From: Streptomyces sp. NBC_01754
GTDB taxonomy: Bacteria; Actinomycetota; Actinomycetes; Streptomycetales; Streptomycetaceae
Length of the DNA: 64,000 nucleotides
Direction of reading: 5' to 3'
Assembly (NCBI RefSeq): GCF_035918015.1
Contig: NZ_CP109132.1
Coordinates: 6,138,001-6,202,000 of the forward strand
This document shows, one piece after another, positions 9,879-19,021 of the stretch; position 1 is the stretch's first letter, and each line of letters opens with the position of its first letter. Below the pieces are notes generated by a model. That model made no database searches, was not told the origin of the DNA, and saw only the letters and a program-made list of their open reading frames with translations. Both the position numbers and the translations under genes were made by a program.

Positions 9879-11678
9879 ATGGAGCATCCCCCGTACCGGC
9901 TCGCCGAGCAGTTCGACCACTTCCTCGGCGACCCGCAGGACCCGGCCGAGACCTTCTCGTACGCGCGCTGCGTCGAGCTGGACGAGAAGGAGGAGTTCCC
10001 GGCGGACATCTGCCGCCGCCTGGAGGAGTGGGGACTGGCCGACTACTACGTCCCCGAGGAGCACGGCGGCCGGCTGCGGGACTACGAACAGGTGCTCCAG
10101 CTGATCCGGGCCGTGGCCCGCCGTGACCTCACCGTCGCCATCGGGCACGGCAAGACCTACCTCGGCGGCGTGTGCGTATGGGTCGCCGGCACCGCGGAGC
10201 AGGCCGGACGGCTGGGCCGCGACATCCGTGACGGCCACCCGGTCTCCCTCGGCCTCACCGAACGCGCCCACGGCAGCGACCTGCTGGCGGGCGAGGTGCA
10301 CAGCGCACCCGCCCCGTCCGGGACGTCCGCGGGCGGCCGGCTGGTCAGCGGGGAGAAGTGGCTGATCAACAACGCCACCCGGGGCACCCTGATCTCCCTG
10401 CTGACCCGTACCGACCCGGCCGGCGGACCACGCGGCTTCAGCGTGTTCCTCGTCGACAAGCGCGCCCTGCCCGAGGACAGCTACCGCTGCCTGCCCAAGG
10501 TGCGCACCCACGGCATCCGCGGCGCCGACATCTCCGGGATCGTCTTCGACGAGGCACCGGTGGGAGACGACGCGCTCGTCGGCGCCGAGGGCAGCGGCAT
10601 CGAGACGGTGCTGAAGGCCCTCCAGCTGACCCGCACCATGTGCGCCTCCCTCTCACTCGGCGCGGCGGACCACGGACTCGCACTCGCCACCGACTTCGCC
10701 GAGCGGCGTGAGCTGTACGGCCGCAGGCTCATCGAGCTCCCCCAGGCCCGCCAGGTGCTCGCCGCCGCGGCGGCGGACGTGGCGCTGCACGAGGCACTGG
10801 CCCTGTTCGCCTCCCGGGCCGTCCACACCCAGACGGCGGAGCTCGGCGTCACGGCGGCCGTCACCAAGTACCTGCTGCCCAGCGGCACCGAACAGGTCCT
10901 CACCGACCTGACCCGGGTGCTGGGGGCCCGCGCCTTCCTCAAGGACGTCCACGCCCACGGCCGCTTCCAGAAGGTCGAACGCGATCACCGCATCGTCGGC
11001 CTGTTCGACGGCAACACCCTGGTCAACCTCAACTCGCTGGTGAACCAGTTCCGTTCACTGGTACGGGGCTACCGGCGCGGCACCGGTGACGTCCAGGGGG
11101 CCCGAGCCGCGTACGACCTGGCCACCCCACTGGAGCCGCTGGACCCCACGAAGCTCTCGCTCGTGGCCCGACGGGGCAGCGGCGTCCAGGCGGGACTCGC
11201 CGAGCACGCCGCCGCCCTGGCCCGCCGGGCCGAGCGGCAGCCGGCCCTGGCCGCCGCCGCCGGCGCGGCCCGGCGGCTGGTCGAGGCCACCACCCGGGTG
11301 CACGACGAGATGGAGACCCAGCAGCACGTCGTGGGCGACGTGGAGCCGGAGGTCTTCGACACCGCCCGCCGCTACGCCCTGTGCTACGCGGGCGCGGCCT
11401 GCCTCGGACTGTGGACGCACAGCGCGGACCACGTGACGGACGGCCCCACCGCCCCGCTGTGGCGGGACGGACTGTGGCTGCGCGCCGCCCTCGACCGGAT
11501 CCTGTTCCGCCTCGGCGAACCGGACACCGGCGACGACGCGGCGTACGAAGCCCTGTTGAACCACCTGCGGGCCACCCGGACCCACGGCGAGATCTACTCG
11601 CTGCTGCCCCAGCGGCAGCCGGGCCCGCGGAACGCCCCCGGCACGTCCGGAACCACCGGCACGACCGGAAAGAGCTGA
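9879..11678 (+). CDS. Long acyl-CoA dehydrogenase-like protein 1
   Basis: 599 residues, longer than the usual ~380-400 of the acyl-CoA dehydrogenase fold; about 180 extra residues lie at the C-terminus. The central flavin-binding region is recognisable (VSLGLTERAHGSDL, GEKWLINNATRG, then FDGNTLVNLNSL near residue 375). It shares its layout with the next gene, suggesting an old duplication. In lipopeptide clusters, dehydrogenases next to an acyl ligase and ACP desaturate ACP-bound fatty acids. The substrate here is probably the acyl-ACP made by the FAAL; double-bond position cannot be read from sequence. Confidence 0.85.
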   Translation: MEHPPYRLAEQFDHFLGDPQDPAETFSYARCVELDEKEEFPADICRRLEEWGLADYYVPEEHGGRLRDYEQVLQLIRAVARRDLTVAIGHGKTYLGGVCVWVAGTAEQAGRLGRDIRDGHPVSLGLTERAHGSDLLAGEVHSAPAPSGTSAGGRLVSGEKWLINNATRGTLISLLTRTDPAGGPRGFSVFLVDKRALPEDSYRCLPKVRTHGIRGADISGIVFDEAPVGDDALVGAEGSGIETVLKALQLTRTMCASLSLGAADHGLALATDFAERRELYGRRLIELPQARQVLAAAAADVALHEALALFASRAVHTQTAELGVTAAVTKYLLPSGTEQVLTDLTRVLGARAFLKDVHAHGRFQKVERDHRIVGLFDGNTLVNLNSLVNQFRSLVRGYRRGTGDVQGARAAYDLATPLEPLDPTKLSLVARRGSGVQAGLAEHAAALARRAERQPALAAAAGAARRLVEATTRVHDEMETQQHVVGDVEPEVFDTARRYALCYAGAACLGLWTHSADHVTDGPTAPLWRDGLWLRAALDRILFRLGEPDTGDDAAYEALLNHLRATRTHGEIYSLLPQRQPGPRNAPGTSGTTGTTGKS

Positions 11679-11687
11679 GAGGACGCC

Positions 11688-13478
11688 ATGCGGATCGGTA
11701 CAGCGGCCCAGGCGGCGCACGGAGCGTCCGCCGGAAGCCACGCGAAGAACGGGCAGCCCGGCCAGGAGGCACGTGTCGCGGCGAGGGTCGCGGAACTGGA
11801 GGACCGGTTCAAGGACCCCACGGACGAGCGCAACGAACTGTCGTACGCCCGCCTGCTGGAGGCCGACGAGTCCGGTGAGATGCCCGAGGCCGGCGAGCGG
11901 CTGCTCGACGCGCTGGTACTCAACGCCGACTTCGTGCCCCGCGAGTTCGGCGGCCGGCTGGAGCGCATCGACACCCTGGTGCGCGTCATGCGCCAGGTCT
12001 TCCGACGGGACATCTCCCTCGGCCTCGGCTACGGCGTCACCTCCTTCATGGCGAGCGTCAACGTCTGGACGACCGGAAGCGACGAACAGCGCAAGCGCCT
12101 CGCCGAGCTGCTCCTCTCGGGCGGCAAGGTGTCCGTCGCCTACCACGAGCTCGCCCACGGCAACGACTTCGTACGCAACGAGTTCGAGGCCGCGCCCCGG
12201 GAGGGCGGGGGCTATCTGCTGCACGGTGCCAAGCAGGTCATCAACAACGCCGACCGCGCCGCGGCCTGGGTCCTGTTCGGCCGGACCGACGCCGCCCCCG
12301 GCAGCCGCAGCCACTCCGTGCTGTACGCCGAACGCGCCGACATCGCCCCCGGCACCTACCGGGTGCTGCCCCGTTACGACGCCGTCGGCGTCCGCGGCTG
12401 CCACCTGTCCGGGCTCGACTTCGACCACAGCCCCCTGCCCCCCTCCGCCCTGGTCGGCGAAGAGGGCAAGGGCGTCGAACTCGCCCTGCGCGCCTTCCAG
12501 ATCACCCGCAGCGCCGTCCCCGGCATGGCCCTCGGCGCCACCGACACCAGCCTGCGCACCGTCGTACGCTTCGCCCTCGACCGGCAGCTGTACCGCCGCT
12601 CCGTGATGCGGATCCCGCACGCCCGGTCCGCGCTCTCCGACACCTTCCTGGACCTGCTGGTCTGCGACAGCCTCTCGCTCACCGCGACCCGGGCCGTGCA
12701 CCTGCTGCCCGACGAGACCAGCGTGTACGCCGCCGCCGTGAAGTACCTCGTGCCCAAGGTCCTCACCGAGGCCATGCACAACCTCTCCATCATCCTGGGG
12801 GCCCGGTTCTACGCCCGGGAGGGGGAGTTCGGGATCTTCCAGAAGCACGTGCGCGACCTGCCCGTGCTCAGCCTCGGCCACGCCGGCTCCGCCGCCTGCC
12901 AGGCCACGATCATCCCCCAGATGTCCCGGCTGGCCAGGCGCGCCTGGTTCAGCGGCGAGCCCGCCCCGGCGGCGCTGTTCCGGCTCCGCGACGACCTCCC
13001 CGAGATCCCCTTCGACCGGCTCGCCCTGGCCAGCGGCCGGGACGGGATCTCCGCCTCGCTGGTGGAGGCAGTCGGCACGCTGCCCACCGACACCCCCGTG
13101 GCCTGTGCGGTGCACCGGTCCGCCCTGCGGATGATGGACGAGCTGCGGCAGCTCCAGGAGGAGAGCCTGGCCCTCTCGCCCCAGGACCGCACCGCCCTGG
13201 CCAGCCCCACCAGCTTCGCCCTCGCCGACCGCTACGCGGTGCTGCTCGCCGCCGCCTCCGCCATCGGCGTGTGGCAGCAGGCGGCCCTGGACGGCGACGA
13301 CCCCTTCCTCGCGGACGCCTCCTGGCTCGCCGCGGCCCTGCACCGGCTCGGCCGGCGCCTCGGACACCAGCCCGCCGACCTCCCCGAGGGCGTCGCGGAC
13401 CGTATCCACGAGGAGGTGCTGCGCCGCTTCCACGAGAAGCGCAGCTACGACCTGTACAACACGCCGTTGGCCGGCTGA
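11688..13478 (+). CDS. Long acyl-CoA dehydrogenase-like protein 2
   Basis: 596 residues, a paralogue of the preceding protein with the same order of segments (RRDISLGLGYGVTSFMASVN, VSVAYHELAHGNDF, GAKQVINNADR, a ~190-residue C-terminal extension). Where protein 1 has FDGNTLVNL, this one has LSLGHAGSAACQ, so the loop near the flavin differs and one partner may be catalytically altered. The pair may act as a heteromer or perform two successive desaturations. It begins 9 bases after protein 1, with GAGAGGA upstream. Confidence 0.85.
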   Translation: MRIGTAAQAAHGASAGSHAKNGQPGQEARVAARVAELEDRFKDPTDERNELSYARLLEADESGEMPEAGERLLDALVLNADFVPREFGGRLERIDTLVRVMRQVFRRDISLGLGYGVTSFMASVNVWTTGSDEQRKRLAELLLSGGKVSVAYHELAHGNDFVRNEFEAAPREGGGYLLHGAKQVINNADRAAAWVLFGRTDAAPGSRSHSVLYAERADIAPGTYRVLPRYDAVGVRGCHLSGLDFDHSPLPPSALVGEEGKGVELALRAFQITRSAVPGMALGATDTSLRTVVRFALDRQLYRRSVMRIPHARSALSDTFLDLLVCDSLSLTATRAVHLLPDETSVYAAAVKYLVPKVLTEAMHNLSIILGARFYAREGEFGIFQKHVRDLPVLSLGHAGSAACQATIIPQMSRLARRAWFSGEPAPAALFRLRDDLPEIPFDRLALASGRDGISASLVEAVGTLPTDTPVACAVHRSALRMMDELRQLQEESLALSPQDRTALASPTSFALADRYAVLLAAASAIGVWQQAALDGDDPFLADASWLAAALHRLGRRLGHQPADLPEGVADRIHEEVLRRFHEKRSYDLYNTPLAG

Positions 13479-13527
13479 ACGCCGTCAGCCCCGCCCCCTT
13501 CCGCCGACCCTCGACGAGGAGAGCACC

Positions 13528-13806
13528 ATGCCCGCACCGACCACCGCACACACCGCCGAGACGCTGACCCTGTGGCTCACCGAGCGCATCGCCCTCTACC
13601 TCCGGCGCCGGCCCTCCGAGATCGACCCGGCCGTCCCGCTCGCCGAGTACGGACTGGACTCGGTCGCCGCCCTCAGCCTGTGCGGCGACATCGAGGAGGA
13701 CTTCGACCTCGTCCTGGAGCCCACGGTCGCCTGGGACTACCCGACCGTCCAGGCGCTCGCCGGCCACCTCCTGGAGGAATTCGACGCGGAGAGCGGTGCT
13801 GCCTGA
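13528..13806 (+). CDS. Acyl carrier protein 1
   Basis: 92 residues, with the phosphopantetheine attachment motif EYGLDSVAAL at Ser45 and the acidic helix that follows (CGDIEEDF). Placed directly after the FAAL and the two dehydrogenases, it is the natural carrier for the fatty acyl chain during activation and desaturation. An AGGAGAG ribosome binding site precedes the ATG. Its 3' end meets or overlaps the PKS gene. Confidence 0.92.
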   Translation: MPAPTTAHTAETLTLWLTERIALYLRRRPSEIDPAVPLAEYGLDSVAALSLCGDIEEDFDLVLEPTVAWDYPTVQALAGHLLEEFDAESGAA

Positions 13807-13807
13807 C

Positions 13808-16800
13808 ATGGGACCGATAGCCATCGTCGGCATCGACTGCCGGTTCCCCGGAGCGCCCGACACAGGCGCCTACTGGGACCTCCTGATGCGTTCCAGGGAC
13901 GGTGTCGGACAGGTCCCCGGACAGCGCTGGAACGCCGAGGAGTTCCACTCGCCCGACGGCTCCGAGGGGCACTCCAACACCACCGAGGGCGGCTTCATCA
14001 CCGACCCGGACGCCTTCGACAACGAGTTCTTCACCGTCTCGCCCCGCGAGGCCGCGGCCATGGACCCCCAGCAGCGGCTCCTGATGCAGTGCGCCTGGCG
14101 GGCCGTGGAGGACGCCGGGCTGGCGCCCCGCGAACTCGCGGGCTCCAGCACCGGTGTGTTCGTCGGCGTCATGGGAAACGAATGGGCCCAGCTGCACCTG
14201 ACCGACTACGCCCGGGTCACCGCCCAGGCCGGATCGGGCAACGGCTACTGCATGGCCGCCAACCGGATCTCCTACCACCTCGACCTCAAGGGCCCCAGCC
14301 TCGCCGTCGACACGGCCTGCTCCTCCTCCCTGGTCGCCGTCCACCTCGCGGCCAACGCCCTGCTCGCGGGGGAGTGCGACTACGCGATAGCGGGCGGTGT
14401 GAACATCGCGCTCACCCCCGCCCTGGCGATCTTCTACACCCAGGCGGGGCTGTCGGCGCCCGACGGCCGGTGCAAGCCGTTCAGCGCCGAGGCCGACGGC
14501 ATCGGCCGCGGTGAGGGAGTCGGCACCGTGGTCCTGCGCAGGCTGGAGGACGCGGTCGCCGACGGCCAGCAGGTGTACGCGGTGATCCGCGGCACGGCGG
14601 TCAACCAGGACGGCCGCAGCAACGGCATCACCGCGCCCAACCGCTGGTCCCAGCAGGACGTCCTGGCCGCCGCCTACCGCCGGGCGGGCGTCGAGCCCAC
14701 CGACGTCACCTTCACCGAGGGACACGGCACCGGCACGGTGCTCGGCGACATGATGGAGGTCAAGGCGCTGGGCCACCACCACAAGGGCCGGGACGTGCCC
14801 ATGGCCCTGGGCTCGGTCAAGGGCAACCTCGGACACACCGAGGGGGCGGCCGGCATCGCCGGACTCATCAAGGTGGCGCTCTCGCTGCACCACCGGACCG
14901 TCCCCGCCAGCCGGTTCGCGGTCAAGGAGAACCAGCAGCTGAAACTGAAGCAGCACGGGCTGCGGCTGCTCAAGGCGCCGCTGCGGCTCCGGTCCGGCAC
15001 CGTCGTCGCGGGGCTCAGCAGCTTCGGCATGGGCGGCACCAACGCCCACGCCGTACTGGAATCCGCGCCGCCGCCCGCGGCCGGCCGCGACACCACCCCG
15101 CACACCGAGGACCCGGTGCCCTCCGGCATCGGCGCCTCCGTCTTCACCCTGACCGCCCCCAGCGCCGACGCCCTGCGCCGCAACCTGCTGGCCCAGGCCG
15201 ACGCCGTCACCGCCCGGCGGGTACCGCTCGACGCCCTGAGCTGGAGCAGCAACCGGATCAAGGCCGGCCACCGCCACCGCTTCGCGGCCACGGCGTCCGG
15301 CACCGAGGAACTCGCCGGACTGCTCCGCGACGCCGCCGGCGACGAGGAGCGGCTCGCCTCGCTCACCGGGACCCCGGCGGGCAAGCCCCGCACCGCGTTC
15401 CTCTTCACCGGCCAGGGCTCGCAGTACGAGGGCATGACCGCCGGGCTCCACCAGGCCTCACCGCTCTACCGCCACTTCCTGGACGAGGCCGACGCGGCCC
15501 TGCTCCCGCACACCGGCGGCTCCGTCCGCGATCTGGTCCTCGCCGGTGACCAGGGCGTCCACCGCACGGCCTGGACGCAGCCCGCGCTCTTCGCCGTCGG
15601 CTACGCGCTGGGCCGCACACTCGGTGAGCTCGGGGTCCGCCCGGACCTGCTCCTCGGCCACAGCCTCGGGGAGTACGCCGCCGCCTGCCTGGCCGACGTC
15701 TTCCCCCTCGAAGCGGCGGCCCGGCTGATAGCGGCCCGGGGCGCGCTGATGCAGCGGCTGCCCGAAGGCGGCGGCATGCTCACGGTGTTCGCCGGGCGGG
15801 ACCAACTCCTTCCCCACGTGGCCGACGAGCCCCTCGTGAGTGTCGCCGTGGTCAACGGCCCGCAGGCCTGTGTGCTCTCCGGTGACCTCGCCGCGCTCAC
15901 CCGGATCGAGAAGGGACTCGACGCGGAGCGGCTGCGCACCAAGTGGCTGACCGTCTCGCACGCCTTCCACTCGCCGCTCATGGAACCGATGCTGGAACGG
16001 TTCGCCGACGTGGCACGCGAGGTGGGCGGCGGGATCCCGCGGCTGCCGGTGTACTCCACCGTCCGCGGACGCCTGCTGGAGAACGAGCCGATGGACGCCG
16101 ACTACTGGGTGGACCACGTCCGTGACCCCGTACTCTTCGCCGCGGCGGCGGGGGAACTCCTCGACGAGGGGCCCACCCACCTGGTGGAGATCGGCCCACA
16201 GCCCGTGCTCGCCACGATGAGCCGCAGGCTCGGCACACGGGGCACGGGACCCGGACCCGCGCTCGTCCTGCCCGTCCGCGGGCGCGAGTCGGGCGGCGGG
16301 GACCTGGCCGAGGCCCTCGCCGCGCTCCACCGCGGCGGACTCGACCCGCGATGGGACGCGGTCTACCCCGCGCGGGCGCGGACTCCGCAACGGCTCGCCC
16401 CCTACGTCTTCTCCACGGAGCACCGCTACTGGACCCGCACTCCGATCGAGGCCGGCGTGGCCGGCGGGGACCGGGCCGAAGCGCGTCCCCCGGCGGAGGA
16501 CGCGACGACCGCGACGGCGGAGCCGGCGGCCGAGCGGGTGCTGACCGTGCACCGGTTCGGGGGCGACGACGACCACGTGGCGCGATCCGTGCGGGAAGCC
16601 GTGGGCCAGGTCGGCGGGTACGCCCCGGCCGAGCTCCCCGCGCACCTGCGGCTCTACGAGGACCTCGGCTTCGACTCCGTCATGGTCATGGAACTCAAGA
16701 ACCGCATCGAGGAGAAACTGCCGGCGACCGGCCCGCTCACGGTCCAGGACCTGCTGCCCCGGCTCACCTCGGTGGGCGCCCTGATCGGCTTCCTCCGCGA

Positions 16801-16858
16801 GCACGTCAGCAGCACCTCCTTCACCGGCAGTTCCACAGCTGAGGAGAGAACCGCATGA
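13808..16858 (+). CDS. Single-module type I polyketide synthase, KS-AT-ACP
   Basis: 1016 residues from ATG 13808; a GTG at 13796 would add four residues and overlap the ACP gene. The ketosynthase spans about 1-420 with Cys171 in DTACSSS and the histidines of EGHGTGT and GNLGHTEG. The acyltransferase spans about 515-830 with Ser619 in GHSLGEYAAA; the HAFH specificity motif indicates malonyl-CoA. The C-terminal ACP carries Ser957 in LGFDSVMVMEL. There is no ketoreductase, dehydratase or thioesterase. It should extend the FAAL-derived chain once, leaving the 3-oxoacyl thioester needed for a 3-acyl tetronate. Confidence 0.93.
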   Translation: MGPIAIVGIDCRFPGAPDTGAYWDLLMRSRDGVGQVPGQRWNAEEFHSPDGSEGHSNTTEGGFITDPDAFDNEFFTVSPREAAAMDPQQRLLMQCAWRAVEDAGLAPRELAGSSTGVFVGVMGNEWAQLHLTDYARVTAQAGSGNGYCMAANRISYHLDLKGPSLAVDTACSSSLVAVHLAANALLAGECDYAIAGGVNIALTPALAIFYTQAGLSAPDGRCKPFSAEADGIGRGEGVGTVVLRRLEDAVADGQQVYAVIRGTAVNQDGRSNGITAPNRWSQQDVLAAAYRRAGVEPTDVTFTEGHGTGTVLGDMMEVKALGHHHKGRDVPMALGSVKGNLGHTEGAAGIAGLIKVALSLHHRTVPASRFAVKENQQLKLKQHGLRLLKAPLRLRSGTVVAGLSSFGMGGTNAHAVLESAPPPAAGRDTTPHTEDPVPSGIGASVFTLTAPSADALRRNLLAQADAVTARRVPLDALSWSSNRIKAGHRHRFAATASGTEELAGLLRDAAGDEERLASLTGTPAGKPRTAFLFTGQGSQYEGMTAGLHQASPLYRHFLDEADAALLPHTGGSVRDLVLAGDQGVHRTAWTQPALFAVGYALGRTLGELGVRPDLLLGHSLGEYAAACLADVFPLEAAARLIAARGALMQRLPEGGGMLTVFAGRDQLLPHVADEPLVSVAVVNGPQACVLSGDLAALTRIEKGLDAERLRTKWLTVSHAFHSPLMEPMLERFADVAREVGGGIPRLPVYSTVRGRLLENEPMDADYWVDHVRDPVLFAAAAGELLDEGPTHLVEIGPQPVLATMSRRLGTRGTGPGPALVLPVRGRESGGGDLAEALAALHRGGLDPRWDAVYPARARTPQRLAPYVFSTEHRYWTRTPIEAGVAGGDRAEARPPAEDATTATAEPAAERVLTVHRFGGDDDHVARSVREAVGQVGGYAPAELPAHLRLYEDLGFDSVMVMELKNRIEEKLPATGPLTVQDLLPRLTSVGALIGFLREHVSSTSFTGSSTAEERTA

Positions 16859-17898
16859 CCCAGGACACCAAGGGAACCGGGGAACGGCAGGCCTACATCG
16901 CCTCCGTCGGCACCGCGCTGCCGGGCGACCCCGTCGACAACGCGACGCTGGCCAAGATGCTGGACGTCAACGAGGAGTGGATCGATGTCTTCATCGGTAC
17001 CAGGACCCGGCACTTCGCCCGGGACCTGGGTACCGGCACCGTCCGCTGGTCGTTGGCGGACCTCGGGGCGCAGGCCGCCGCGAAGGCCCTCGCCGCTCCC
17101 GGCGCCGACCCGGCCGCCATCGACTTCGTCGTCCTCGGCACTGCCACCCCCGACACCCTGATGCCCGCCACCGTCAACGACATCGCCGACCAGCTGGGTC
17201 TCGACCAGGTGCCCACCTTCCAGCTCCAGTCCGGGTGTGCGGGCGCCGTCCAGGCGCTGAGCCTGGCCCGCACCATGATCGCCTCCGGCCAGTACCGCAC
17301 CGGTCTCGTCATCGGCGGCGACGTGTGCAGCAAACACCTCGACCTGCAACGCGACCTGTCCGGCGCCGCCCCCGGAGACCTCGTCAACTTCGTGCTCTTC
17401 GGCGACGGGGCGGGCGCCGCCGTCGTCACCGACGAACCGGTCGGCGAACGCGTCGCGATCCGCACCATCCTCAACCGCTTCACCGGTCTGGGCCGGGCCC
17501 CGGGACAGGTCATCGAGTGGTTCGGGCTCGCGGACCGCCACGACGACCGCCAGGCCCTCGTCGAGGACTACAAGGCCATCGAGGAATCCGTACCGGTGAT
17601 GGCCGTGGAGATCCTCTGGGAGCTGCTCGGCGAACTGGACTGGGCCCCCGAGGACCTGGACTACCTGCTGCCGCCCCAGCTCTCCGGCCGCATGACCCGG
17701 CGCATCACCGAACAGCTCGACGTCCCGACCGCCCAGGAGGTCTCCTGCGTCGCGGACACCGGGAACAACGGCAACGCCCTGCCCTTCCTCCAGATCGAGC
17801 AGCTGCTCCGCCGGATGTCCGGCGGGGAGAAGGCCCTGGCGGTCGCCATCGAGTCGAGCAAGTGGATCAAAGCAGGATTCGCCTTGGAGAAGATATGA
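16855..17898 (+). CDS. KAS III-like tetronate-forming enzyme
   Basis: 347 residues, thiolase fold. The nucleophile Cys128 lies in LQSGCAGAVQALSLA and the Asn region is DTGNNGNALP. Where KAS III enzymes have the catalytic His in PHQANxRI, this protein reads PPQLSGRM, so the His is replaced by Pro274. In tetronate clusters this enzyme joins the 3-oxoacyl chain to glyceryl-ACP and closes the ring. The start overlaps the PKS stop (ATGA) and its own stop overlaps the next ACP the same way, so translation is coupled. Confidence 0.88.
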   Translation: MTQDTKGTGERQAYIASVGTALPGDPVDNATLAKMLDVNEEWIDVFIGTRTRHFARDLGTGTVRWSLADLGAQAAAKALAAPGADPAAIDFVVLGTATPDTLMPATVNDIADQLGLDQVPTFQLQSGCAGAVQALSLARTMIASGQYRTGLVIGGDVCSKHLDLQRDLSGAAPGDLVNFVLFGDGAGAAVVTDEPVGERVAIRTILNRFTGLGRAPGQVIEWFGLADRHDDRQALVEDYKAIEESVPVMAVEILWELLGELDWAPEDLDYLLPPQLSGRMTRRITEQLDVPTAQEVSCVADTGNNGNALPFLQIEQLLRRMSGGEKALAVAIESSKWIKAGFALEKI

Positions 17899-18143
17899 AC
17901 ACCACCGGCCCGGCCCCCTTCACCCCGGACGACTACACGCGTCTGCTCGGGGACGACCTGGGACTCGACCTCACGCCGGAGGAGATCTCCGCGGACTTCG
18001 ACGAGCTTCCCGACTGGGACTCCCTGCACCTGCTCAAACTCGTCACCGCGCTCGAGAAGGCGACCGGCACCCCGGTCCCCGTCGGCAAGGTCCTCGAAGC
18101 CCGCACCCTCCGGCAGATCTACGAACTGGCGGTCACCGCGTGA
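17895..18143 (+). CDS. Acyl carrier protein 2 (predicted glyceryl-ACP)
   Basis: 82 residues; the attachment site is Ser43 in DWDSLHLLKL, with the DxxxxPDWDS context common in stand-alone ACPs that carry glyceryl units. Its placement between the KAS III-like gene and the E2-like acyltransferase copies the ACP of tetronate clusters, where FkbH loads it. Both ends overlap the neighbouring genes by four bases. Confidence 0.9.
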   Translation: MNTTGPAPFTPDDYTRLLGDDLGLDLTPEEISADFDELPDWDSLHLLKLVTALEKATGTPVPVGKVLEARTLRQIYELAVTA

Positions 18144-19021
18144 GCCGGCCCCCGGGCATGCCGGCGGCGCACGTCCACACCGAACGCCGCCGCCGGCACA
18201 CGCTCTACTTCCTGGAGTGGTCGCGGAGCCAGCGCCCGGTGCACCTGGACACGGACATCGACATGACCCGTGTCCAGGCGCACCGGGCCGCCGCCCGGGA
18301 GGGCGGCGCACGCTACTCGGTGGTGACCTACCTCCTGCACAGCGCCGGACGCGTCCTGGCCCGGCACCCGGAGGCGAACGCCACCCTGGCCTCCCGCCGG
18401 ACCGGGAGGCTGCGCGCGCCGCGCACCGTCCGGTTCGACGGCGTCACCGCGAAACTCGCCCTCGACCGCCCGGTCGAGGGCGAGCGCACCGTGCTCTCCG
18501 CCCTGATCCCGGACGTGCAGACGGCGTCGCTGGACGACATCCAGCGGCACATCGACCGCTACCGGGCCGAAGACGCCGCCGACCTGCCCGAGTTCAAGGG
18601 GGTGCGCATGCTCGGTCGGCTGCCCGTCGCACTGGGCCGCCTCGCCTTCGCCGCCGCTCTGCGCGATCCGCGGAAGCGGCCCGGAGTCTTCGGGACGGTG
18701 TCGGTCAGCTCGCTCGGCCACCGTTCCGTGGACGGGTTCCACTCGGCCGGCGGCACGGCCGTGACCCTGTGCGCCGGCCGGATCGCCGACCGCGCGGTGG
18801 TGCGGGAGGGCCGTGTGGAGCCCGCCCCCGTCATGCGGCTCGGGCTCACTTTCGACCATCGGGTGATCGACGGCGCGCTCGCGGCCGACGTACTCAGCGA
18901 TCTCCGACACACCATGGAGGATTTTGATGACGGCTCCAGGGAAGGTGTCCCCGGGCCGGACCTTCGGGGAGCCGATCATGATGTCCGGTCCGCGCGGGGA
19001 CTGGAACGGAGTCCGCGCTGA
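18140..19021 (+). CDS. 2-oxoacid dehydrogenase E2-type acyltransferase
   Basis: 293 residues comprising only the E2 catalytic domain, without lipoyl or subunit-binding domains. The active-site motif LTFDHRVIDG is near residue 240. In agglomerin and abyssomicin pathways a protein of this type acetylates the hydroxymethyl group of the young tetronate, preparing it for elimination. The GTG start overlaps the ACP stop (GTGA). The C-terminal ~30 residues overlap the next gene in another frame and do not look conserved. Confidence 0.88.
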   Translation: MSRPPGMPAAHVHTERRRRHTLYFLEWSRSQRPVHLDTDIDMTRVQAHRAAAREGGARYSVVTYLLHSAGRVLARHPEANATLASRRTGRLRAPRTVRFDGVTAKLALDRPVEGERTVLSALIPDVQTASLDDIQRHIDRYRAEDAADLPEFKGVRMLGRLPVALGRLAFAAALRDPRKRPGVFGTVSVSSLGHRSVDGFHSAGGTAVTLCAGRIADRAVVREGRVEPAPVMRLGLTFDHRVIDGALAADVLSDLRHTMEDFDDGSREGVPGPDLRGADHDVRSARGLERSPR

